Below are positions 51,956 through 58,319 of a DNA stretch of 64,000 bases, piece after piece. How positions within the stretch are numbered: the first letter of the stretch is position 1; the number at the start of each line of letters is the position of its first letter. This stretch comes from BOKV01 sp041739465 (lineage in GTDB: Bacteria; Pseudomonadota; Alphaproteobacteria; Rhizobiales; Rhizobiaceae), in the NCBI GenBank assembly GCA_041739465.1, contig JBGSNX010000023.1, positions 1-64,000 on the forward strand, written 5' to 3'. The notes under the pieces were generated by a model, which was not told the DNA's origin, made no database searches, and worked only from the letters and a program-made list of their open reading frames with translations. The position numbers were made by a program, and so were the translations under genes.

Positions 51956-53071
51956 ATGAATCGCGTAATAATCGCACTTCTGGCCGCTGTGGCTGCCATT
52001 GCTGGCGTGTATTTCTACATGCAGCAGAGCGCAACCACCCAGACCGCCAGCCAACCGGCCGCGCCAGCAGCACCGGCACCAAGCACCACTGCTGCAGCAC
52101 CAGCTGAAGCTCCGGCCGCACCGGCAGCACCGGCAACCCCAGTGGCGGCAGGCCCAGCCGTAATCTATGACATGGGCGGCAAGTTCGACAAATCCTTCAA
52201 CGAAAGCGCCTACAACGGCGCCGAGTTGTGGAAGAAGGACACCAACGGAACCTATCGCGAATTCGAAATCACCGATGCCGCACAGCGCGAACAGGCGCTC
52301 CGCCGCTTCGCCGAAGAAGGCAATTCACCAATCGTGGCGATGGGCTTCTCCCAGGCAGCCGCAATGGAAAAGGTTGCCAAGGAATTCCCGAACCTCAAGT
52401 TCGCCATTGTCGACATGGTCGTCGACCTGCCGAACGTGCGTTCGGTCGTGTTCAACGAGCATGAAGGTTCCTACCTCGTGGGCGTGATGGCGGCGATGGC
52501 TTCCAAGTCCTCCAAGGTCGGCTTCATTGGCGGCATGGACATTCCCCTGATCCGCAAGTTCGGTTGCGGCTACAAGGGTGGCGTCAAGGCGGTAAACGCA
52601 TCTGCAGAAGTGTTTGAAAACATGACCGGCACAACACCGGAAGCATGGAACGACCCGGTCAAGGGCGGCGAACTTGCCAAGTCGCAGTTCGATCGCGGAG
52701 CGGACGTGGTCTATGCAGCAGCAGGCGGCACCGGCATCGGCGTCCTGCAGGCAGCGAAAGACTCCGGCAAGCTCAGCATCGGCGTTGACTCCAACCAGAA
52801 CGGCATCCAGCCAGGTTCGGTTCTGACCTCCATGCTCAAGCGCGTCGACGTTGCAGTCTACAATGCATTCAAGGACAGCGGTTCTGACCAGTGGGGCGGC
52901 ATCAAGGTGCTCGGCCTCAAGGAAGGCGGCGTCGACTATGCAATGGACGACAACAACGCGGCTCTGGTGACCCCGGAAATGAAGGCAGCGGTCGAAAAGG
53001 CCAAGGCTGACATCATCGGCGGCACCGTCAAGGTTCATGACTTCATGTCGGACTCGACCTGCCCATACTGA
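51956..53071 (+). CDS. BMP-family (nucleoside-type) ABC transporter substrate-binding protein, membrane-anchored form
   Basis: A 371-residue periplasmic binding protein of the BMP/Med family, which binds purine nucleosides. Residues 4-22 are a hydrophobic segment (VIIALLAAVAAIAGVYF), residues about 23-66 a linker of Ala, Pro, Thr and Ser, and 68-371 the binding domain (VIYDMGGKFDKSFNESAYNG, VAMGFSQAAAMEKVAKEFP, GVDSNQNGIQPGSVLTSMLK). There is no lipobox, and the long linker is unusual. It is the likely partner of the ATPase and permeases at 58320-62435, from which it is separated by a leftward block. The ATG at 51956 follows AACAGGGAA. Confidence 0.93.
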   Translation: MNRVIIALLAAVAAIAGVYFYMQQSATTQTASQPAAPAAPAPSTTAAAPAEAPAAPAAPATPVAAGPAVIYDMGGKFDKSFNESAYNGAELWKKDTNGTYREFEITDAAQREQALRRFAEEGNSPIVAMGFSQAAAMEKVAKEFPNLKFAIVDMVVDLPNVRSVVFNEHEGSYLVGVMAAMASKSSKVGFIGGMDIPLIRKFGCGYKGGVKAVNASAEVFENMTGTTPEAWNDPVKGGELAKSQFDRGADVVYAAAGGTGIGVLQAAKDSGKLSIGVDSNQNGIQPGSVLTSMLKRVDVAVYNAFKDSGSDQWGGIKVLGLKEGGVDYAMDDNNAALVTPEMKAAVEKAKADIIGGTVKVHDFMSDSTCPY

Positions 53072-53098
53072 TCAGGTCTAAACCGGTTTGACATTTCG

Positions 53099-53125
53099 CA
53101 AGGGGCCTTCGGGCCCCTTGTTCGT
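53099..53125 (+). terminator. Intrinsic terminator of the BMP-family gene
   Basis: A perfect nine-pair stem (CAAGGGGCC and GGCCCCTTG) closed by a TTCG tetraloop, followed by TTCGTTT, lies 28 bases beyond the stop codon. It isolates the binding-protein transcript from everything downstream. Confidence 0.8.
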
Positions 53126-53230
53126 TTCGGCTCTTGGTTACCGCAGGGCGGAAACATCAGACTGGATGTATGTTAGCGCCGCTGAAATCCGGGGCGAATG
53201 AAGGTGTCGTTCACGCGCTGCAGACGCGCA

Positions 53231-53264
53231 CAAAAAAGCCGCACTGGAAGGCTCCAGGCGGCTT
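53231..53264 (-). terminator. Intrinsic terminator of the leftward exported-protein genes
   Basis: On the leftward strand AAGCCGC-CTGGA pairs with TCCAG-GCGGCTT (12 pairs, one bulge) and runs into TTTTTTG. It lies 43 bases past the end of the second reading frame at 53308-53496 but nearly 200 past the stop of the first frame, which argues that the second frame was part of the gene. Confidence 0.75.
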
Positions 53265-53307
53265 GTTCTGTTTTCTGCTGAACTGGACTTGCGGCTTGCG
53301 TTGCGAA

Positions 53308-53496
53308 TTATTCGTTGAACGACTTGCTGAAGCCTTTGAGTGTTACCATCAGATCGAGGCTCATGACGCCGGCATCAGCTACTGTGATGTGGGCAAGGTT
53401 TCCCAGTGTGAAGATATTCACGATGTCCGCATAGGCGGCGGAACCCTTGGGTATTGTTACTAGGCATTTGCTCCTGATGCCCTCTTCAAAGCGCAT
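53308..53496 (-). pseudogene. Second frame of a small exported protein (frameshift remnant or coupled small gene)
   Basis: A 62-codon frame beginning MRFEEGIRSKCL and ending LMVTLKGFSKSFNE, in the -1 frame relative to the gene at 53460-53759 and overlapping its last 37 bases. It has no signal peptide of its own. Its composition looks like a folded protein (VTIPKGSAAYADIVNIFTLG), and a good intrinsic terminator follows its stop. Either one base was lost and this is the C-terminal half of an originally single protein of about 150 residues, or it is a separate gene with AAGGA six bases before its ATG. I recognise no family. Confidence 0.5.
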
Positions 53497-53759
53497 TCAC
53501 CTTCCTTGAGAAAGTGGATGAAGCTGGCCTGCTTTGCGCTGTCAACGCGAACAGAGATCTTCGATCCGGCCACTCCGGCAAGCATGGTGCGCAGGAGAAT
53601 GACCGGTGGTTTGGCAGTTTTGTCAAAGCTGAACGAGATGCCCGGCATTCCGACGCTGCCGGTGGTCATGATCACGGTTTCGGCCGCATTGGCTGAAGGA
53701 ATTGCAATAGCAAGGGCTGCGGAGAAGGCCATTGCAAGGAGATTTGGGAGTTTTGGCAT
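53460..53759 (-). CDS. Small exported protein of unknown function (probable frameshifted N-terminal part)
   Basis: A 99-residue product with a clear Sec signal peptide (MPKLPNLLAMAFSAALAIAI, likely cleaved after SANA-AE near residue 26). The mature part includes TTGSVGMPGISFSFDKTAK and SKISVRVDSAKQASFIHFL. The last dozen residues (CALKRASGANA) look like out-of-frame translation, and the -1 frame continues with protein-like sequence to 53308. I recognise no family. It is 74 bases downstream of the 409-residue exported protein and probably cotranscribed with it. Confidence 0.6.
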   Translation of the reverse strand: MPKLPNLLAMAFSAALAIAIPSANAAETVIMTTGSVGMPGISFSFDKTAKPPVILLRTMLAGVAGSKISVRVDSAKQASFIHFLKEGECALKRASGANA

Positions 53760-53833
53760 TGGCGGCTTTCCTTTGTTGAATTCGAGCGCAGACGCCGGCG
53801 GGCAGGGGACACCCGCCGGTCGCCGCTACCCGG

Positions 53834-55063
53834 TCAATTGATGCGATAGACAACCGGGCAATTGATAAGGAAGCCCACAGCCTTGGGGCGTCCGCCACCT
53901 TCAGCGATGGTCTCGATGATGCCCTTGGCACCGGCATTTTCGATGTGGATCGCATCGGTGAGTTTGGTGCGATATCCTTTTTCGATGGCCTCCGCAGTCC
54001 ATGCCACGGGGAAGAGACGCCAGATCGGGCTGTAATCAAGGTTGATCGTTGGAATGCCACCCAGAACGTTGAGCGGGCTTCCCTCGCCTTGCAATGCGCT
54101 GTTCACGCCTTGGCGGAAAGGATGATCCTTGCCGGTAGGGCCGTTGGCAAAAGCGTAGATGCGTTCGGCTGATTCACCAGGCGCGGCATCTTCCAGCGCA
54201 AATGGCAGGTCACCCATCGCAGGTGCGAAAATCGATCCTTCAAGCACGGCGATTAGTTCGTTGATGGCATCGGTCGAAAGATAGAAGATTGGCTTCCCGA
54301 AGGTGTAGCCCAGCGTCAACTGCAAGGTGACCGTTCCGTCTTTTGGACAAATCCGCACGACCTTGTCATGCACCTTGTCGTGGTCGACATTGCCTTCGCA
54401 CATTTTGTCGAGTTCTTCGGCAGATGTGTTGAAAGCAACCATCGGCATGTTGAAAACTGCGCTCTTGGCATTGTCCAACGCCACCAGCGGCGAGTAGTCA
54501 CCATCGCCGACCGCACCGGGCTGGAAGGCACTTGGCGGGAAAGCGTTTGGCAGTTCACCAGGTGTCACGCTGACTTTCGGCGAGAAATCAACTTTGCCAC
54601 TGGCAAATGTGAAACTTCCGTCCTTTTCAAAGCGGCCCTTTCGAGCGCCTTTTCCGGTAATCCCATAGGCCATTTTGGCCGAGTAGTTGACCCCGTGCAG
54701 ATTGGCGAGGTTCTCGTCCGTCACATCGGTGAGAATTGACCAAACCTTTTCACCCGACTCCAACTGACCAGCCCGCAGCGGCAATGTGGCGGTGCCTGCT
54801 TCGAGGTCAACAATGGCAGATTTCATCAGCAATACAGGCCCCAGAAACGCGGGATTGACCTCAGATGGCGATGGCTGAGCGACAATGAGGTGCTCGTTTG
54901 GAAAGATCGACTTGGGCGCAGGGCGCGCCTCGTGGAGCGGTTTTCCTTCGATGCCGCGATTGATCACTTCCGAGTTCGAAAGCGTGGTGGTTGCCGCAAG
55001 GGCCATTGTGCCGATCCCGAAGGCGGCAACGAAATTTCGGATGGGGCTATGGTCTGAAAACAT
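53834..55063 (-). CDS. Exported protein of unknown function with internal duplication
   Basis: A 409-residue protein with an N-terminal hydrophobic segment (about 10-29) likely to act as a signal peptide or anchor. I recognise no enzyme motif. It appears internally duplicated: GTATLPLRAG...GEKVWSILTD...DGDYSPLVAL (about 90-196) resembles GTVTLQLTLG...GKPIFYLSTD...NLDYSPIWRL (about 243-350). A C-terminal GFLINCPVVYRIN motif closes it. Cys222, Cys239 and Cys402 are the only cysteines. It lies between an AraC-family regulator gene and a small exported protein on the same strand, so it is probably controlled by that regulator. Confidence 0.75.
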   Translation of the reverse strand: MFSDHSPIRNFVAAFGIGTMALAATTTLSNSEVINRGIEGKPLHEARPAPKSIFPNEHLIVAQPSPSEVNPAFLGPVLLMKSAIVDLEAGTATLPLRAGQLESGEKVWSILTDVTDENLANLHGVNYSAKMAYGITGKGARKGRFEKDGSFTFASGKVDFSPKVSVTPGELPNAFPPSAFQPGAVGDGDYSPLVALDNAKSAVFNMPMVAFNTSAEELDKMCEGNVDHDKVHDKVVRICPKDGTVTLQLTLGYTFGKPIFYLSTDAINELIAVLEGSIFAPAMGDLPFALEDAAPGESAERIYAFANGPTGKDHPFRQGVNSALQGEGSPLNVLGGIPTINLDYSPIWRLFPVAWTAEAIEKGYRTKLTDAIHIENAGAKGIIETIAEGGGRPKAVGFLINCPVVYRIN

Positions 55064-55173
55064 GAATGAGGTCTCCCAGGAATAGGATACTGCCGGAAGG
55101 CAGGCGGGATCATTGCGACCCCTCCTCAGACATTGCCACCGCCGCGCGCAGGTGGTCTTTCAACAATCCTGCA

Positions 55174-56130
55174 TCACTGGGCGCGGGATTTCATAATGTT
55201 GCTGCGCAGCATCGGCCCGCCGGCAGAAGCCCGCCTCCAGACCGCTGGCGTTACCCCGGTCGCTTCACGGAAAACCGTTGTGAAGTGCGACTGTGAACTG
55301 AAACCGCACTCAAGTGCGATGTCGACCAACGGCGCGGCTCCGCGCAGAAGCAGTTTCGCCTGCTCGATGCGGCACTGAATCAGATACTGGTGGGGTGAAA
55401 TACCCATCGACCTGGTGAACGCTGAACAAAAATGATGCTGTGAAAGGCCGGCGATCCCTGCAATTTCCGCCAGCTTGATCCTGGACTTTGCATGGCTGTT
55501 CATGAATTCAATGACCCGCGCCATTCGCCGGGAGTCCAGACCATGCAGTGGTGCTACCCGGCGGATGCCAATGTTCGAATGGTGTCTCACCAGATGCAGG
55601 CCAAGCAGGATCGCCATCGCATCCATTTCCAGTGCTGATGCTGGAACCGAGTGATCGACTGACCTTTGGATATAGGTGTCAGCCAGCACCCTCAAACGTG
55701 GATCGCGAACGAAAATCCTGTCATCGCGCAGTTCCAGTCCGTTGGCATCGTGCAAACCTTCGTAAGAAGCAATTCTCGCAAGAAAACTTCTCTGAAGGTA
55801 GATGTGGGCAAAAATTGAATCACCGCGTGAAGCCCATGATCGTGGTCCGCTGCCTGAATAGAGTACCGTCTGATCCGGATAGGGCCCGGTAACATGGCCG
55901 GCGAACTTGCCGCTTCGCCGCTCGAACGGTGCGCCGCCAAACAACACGGTAATTGTGGCATGACTGTCGCTTGGATACTCGGCCTCAAATCCATTTGGAG
56001 ATCGCCAAAGCGCAACGGGAACATTCCAATTTTCTTCTATGCCGCGAAGCCCAGTGGATTTTATTTGCCCGATGTTTTTGCGGATGTGCTCCACCTGCGA
56101 CGGCAGGAACGGCGATGTATCAGGATTCAT
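55174..56130 (-). CDS. AraC family transcriptional regulator
   Basis: A 318-residue regulator. The C-terminal 100 residues hold both AraC helix-turn-helix motifs (IKLAEIAGIAGLSQHHFCSA and LVDIALECGFSSQSHFTTVF), with the FREATGVTPAVWRR ending. The N-terminal about 190 residues form a ligand or dimerisation domain with no recognisable motif. The gene stops 110 bases before the duplicated exported protein and is the obvious candidate to control it. A 21-bp-phased direct repeat upstream (56285-56316) could be its own binding site. Confidence 0.9.
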   Translation of the reverse strand: MNPDTSPFLPSQVEHIRKNIGQIKSTGLRGIEENWNVPVALWRSPNGFEAEYPSDSHATITVLFGGAPFERRSGKFAGHVTGPYPDQTVLYSGSGPRSWASRGDSIFAHIYLQRSFLARIASYEGLHDANGLELRDDRIFVRDPRLRVLADTYIQRSVDHSVPASALEMDAMAILLGLHLVRHHSNIGIRRVAPLHGLDSRRMARVIEFMNSHAKSRIKLAEIAGIAGLSQHHFCSAFTRSMGISPHQYLIQCRIEQAKLLLRGAAPLVDIALECGFSSQSHFTTVFREATGVTPAVWRRASAGGPMLRSNIMKSRAQ

Positions 56131-56284
56131 TCCAGTTCCCCCACAAGGCAGAGAATGCAGAATTGAAACTGCGCAGCAGGATCAGGTGGAGCCTTGCAGA
56201 AAGAAAATTCCACTGAATTCCTTCCAACCGATTGGTCGCATTCATGAAGTCCAATTTTGGTTAGCATGGCGAAGGCTCGGGGTT

Positions 56285-56316
56285 ATTTCAGAAAGTTCCG
56301 GCGGAATTTCAGAAAG
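56285..56316. promoter_or_regulatory. Direct repeat with 21-bp phase upstream of the AraC gene
   Basis: ATTTCAGAAAG occurs at 56285-56295 and again at 56306-56316, exactly 21 bases apart, in the 240-base gap between MOSC and AraC genes. Two helical turns is the usual spacing of AraC-family half-sites. The repeat lies about 155-185 bases upstream of the AraC start. The rest of the gap is AT-rich and holds no gene. Confidence 0.55.
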
Positions 56317-56370
56317 ATACCATCGGCGGGAATCACATGAAAAACACAGATTTGCGATTTCAAACAAAAC

Positions 56371-56841
56371 TCATCCCACTGCGACCTGATCCCCCAAACG
56401 CAACTCGCCAGGCCTGACAACCATTGCCGTAATGCCGCCATGTCCGCGCATGGCATTGTAACCGCCGGGGCCAAGCACCTGTTCCATGCGCGAGCAGGGC
56501 GCGCAGACATCGACGGCTTCCAGAACCACATTGCCGATCCGGATTTGCCTGCCCTTGAGCGCCGTAAGATTGATGCCAGAGACCGCGAGATTGCGGCGCA
56601 ACAACGCCGGATCGATTTCGTGGAGACCGCAAAGCGCGGCAATCACCGGCAGGTGCTCCCACTGGATCAGCGTCACTGCCCTTGGTCCCGGCCTGCTGCG
56701 ATGGTCGCCGGCTAGGCCGCCTTCACCCACATCTGCCGCTGAAACGGACCGGACCGGTAAGCGCCGCGCCGGGCGAAGCCCGATGAATTCCAGCCGCCCG
56801 AACTTTGGAAATCTCGCTGTGAGTTCGGCAATTGTTTCCAT
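56371..56841 (-). CDS. MOSC domain-containing protein
   Basis: A 156-residue protein with a MOSC (molybdenum cofactor sulfurase C-terminal) fold: GRLEFIGLRPARRLPVRSVS at the start, the GLAGDHRSRPGPRAVTLIQ strand, LLRRNLAVSGINLTALKG, and the conserved Cys in VDVCAPCSRMEQVLGPGGYN. MOSC proteins handle sulfur on molybdenum cofactor or reduce N-hydroxylated compounds; the specific role is unknown. It is divergent from the ogt gene, 60 bases apart. Confidence 0.87.
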   Translation of the reverse strand: METIAELTARFPKFGRLEFIGLRPARRLPVRSVSAADVGEGGLAGDHRSRPGPRAVTLIQWEHLPVIAALCGLHEIDPALLRRNLAVSGINLTALKGRQIRIGNVVLEAVDVCAPCSRMEQVLGPGGYNAMRGHGGITAMVVRPGELRLGDQVAVG

Positions 56842-56901
56842 CGGCTTTCCAATCTGGCAGTTTTCGGGTGGCTTTGGACCCCGAATGGGTGAAAATACCC
56901 C

Positions 56902-57423
56902 ATGCAGGAATCAGTCACACGATACACCTACATTGAGAGTCCGGTTGGCGCACTGCTGCTGGCCGGATCGGACCAGTTGCTGGAATGCGTCAGCTTTCCT
57001 TCCGGCCACGGTGTGCGCAAACCCAAACCGCACTGGCAGGAGGATGCCGGAGCGTTTGCCGAAACATCGCGCCAGCTTCGGGCGTGGTTTGCAGGCGACA
57101 TCCTGGAGTTTGACTTGCCCTTGGAGCCGGCAGCGGACCCGTTTGCAGCAGCCGTCCGCAAAGCGATGCTGGCAATACCTTATGGCGAAACCGCCACTTA
57201 TGGCGAAGTAGCAAGATCGATTGGCGAGCCCGTCTCGGCCAGCCGGGCAATCGGCGCTGCCTGTGGCGCGAACCCGCTGCCGATCATCGTGCCCTGCCAT
57301 CGCGTGGTGGGCGCGGGTGGATCGCTGACCGGCTTTGGTGGCGGGCTTGAGACAAAGAAAATGCTGCTCGATCTCGAATTCCGGAGGCGGCCCCCCAGCG
57401 GCACGCTGTTTTCCCTCGCCTGA
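56902..57423 (+). CDS. ogt: Methylated-DNA-protein-cysteine methyltransferase
   Basis: A stand-alone O6-alkylguanine repair protein of 173 residues. The acceptor Cys132 is in PLPIIVPCHRVVGAGGSLTG, preceded by the DNA-binding wing IPYGETATYGEVARSIGEP with the Arg finger in ASRAIGAACGANP. It is the second such protein in the window, next to the AraC-fused one at 45466-46335. It converges with slyX (14 bases between stops). Confidence 0.94.
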   Translation: MQESVTRYTYIESPVGALLLAGSDQLLECVSFPSGHGVRKPKPHWQEDAGAFAETSRQLRAWFAGDILEFDLPLEPAADPFAAAVRKAMLAIPYGETATYGEVARSIGEPVSASRAIGAACGANPLPIIVPCHRVVGAGGSLTGFGGGLETKKMLLDLEFRRRPPSGTLFSLA

Positions 57424-57437
57424 AATCGACCCTGATC

Positions 57438-57641
57438 TCACCAATGCGGCGGGCGGGCACTTTCGGCAGCGGGCGTCACTGTATCTTCAAGTGCCATGAA
57501 GCGGTCGGCCATAGCATCGAGCTTCTTTTGCATGCGCCGCAATTGTTCGCCCTGATTGGCCATTTCAGCGGACATTTCGTCGATGGTCTTTGTCTGGTGC
57601 GCGACAAGTTCTTCCAGCGACTGCAAGCGTTGGTCGTTCAT
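57438..57641 (-). CDS. slyX: SlyX family coiled-coil protein
   Basis: A 67-residue, almost entirely coiled-coil protein: RLQSLEELVAHQTKTIDEM then EQLRRMQKKLDAMADRF, ending in ESARPPHW, the SlyX C-terminal signature. Function unknown. Its start overlaps the thioesterase stop by 4 bases, so it is translated with it. Confidence 0.88.
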   Translation of the reverse strand: MNDQRLQSLEELVAHQTKTIDEMSAEMANQGEQLRRMQKKLDAMADRFMALEDTVTPAAESARPPHW

Positions 57642-58072
57642 TTGATATAGTCCTCCAACTGGCCGCGCATGGCTGTTCCAATATCCTTGGGCTTTCGGGT
57701 CAGCCTGTCGACATAGACATGCACGAAATAGCCCTGTGCTGCTGCCCGCTCTTCATCGCCGCGAAACAGGGCGATCTCGTAACGCACCGAAGAGCTTCCC
57801 AGATGGGCGACCCGGATGCCCGCGACAATCTTGTCAGGAAACATCAACTCACTGAAATAGCTGCACCCGGTCTCGACCACCAAGCCAATGGTTTCGCCCT
57901 TGTGCGGATCAATCATTTCCTTCTCTGCCAGCCAGCCGTTCACAGCGGTGTCGAACAAGGAATAATGCACGACATTGTTCATGTGGCCGTACATGTCATT
58001 GTCGGCCCACCGCGTCTGCATGCGCCGGAACAGGCCGAAATCTTCGCGGGACCATGGGGATTGGCGGGCCAT
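57638..58072 (-). CDS. YbgC/FadM-type acyl-CoA thioesterase
   Basis: A 144-residue hotdog protein of the 4-hydroxybenzoyl-CoA/YbgC branch. The signature RMQTRWADNDMYGHMNNVVHY contains the catalytic Asp-x3-His-x-N (as RWADNDMYGHMNN). ETGCSYFSELMFPDKIVAGI and EERAAAQGYFVHVYVDR follow. The ATG at 58072 (MARQSPWSRE) is chosen; the frame is open to 58144. It is the third thioesterase in the window and is coupled to slyX. Confidence 0.88.
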   Translation of the reverse strand: MARQSPWSREDFGLFRRMQTRWADNDMYGHMNNVVHYSLFDTAVNGWLAEKEMIDPHKGETIGLVVETGCSYFSELMFPDKIVAGIRVAHLGSSSVRYEIALFRGDEERAAAQGYFVHVYVDRLTRKPKDIGTAMRGQLEDYIK

Positions 58073-58254
58073 TTGGCGTACACTCCGGATTGGGTAAGGT
58101 TGGGTTGAGATAGCGCCGCGATCATGACAAAGGCAAGTTGGCATTGGACTTCTGTGCCCGGCGCCGAATGGGAGCCCCGAAATTTTACCGTTTGATAAAA
58201 ATTTGGCGAACTATCGCGGTTTGCGGTTCTGGGTGGCCTTGTGCAAGTCGAAAC

Positions 58255-58264
58255 TTTGCGCAAA
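58255..58264. promoter_or_regulatory. TTTGCGCAAA palindrome upstream of the nucleoside transporter operon
   Basis: A perfect ten-base palindrome with a CG-containing centre, 55 bases upstream of the ATPase start. An AT-rich inverted repeat (AAATTTT at 58180-58186, AAAATTT at 58198-58204) lies further upstream. LacI-family operators often have a central CG flanked in this way. No regulator gene is visible nearby. Confidence 0.35.
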
Positions 58265-58319
58265 CTAGCCACAGGAGAAGCCGGGCCTTTCAGGAATGCA
58301 CCGGCCGGGAAGCAACGGC

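Noticed and set aside
53134..53463. 109-codon rightward frame after the BMP-family terminator
   Set aside because: It runs through the leftward intrinsic terminator and is antisense to the exported-protein frames; its product is not protein-like.
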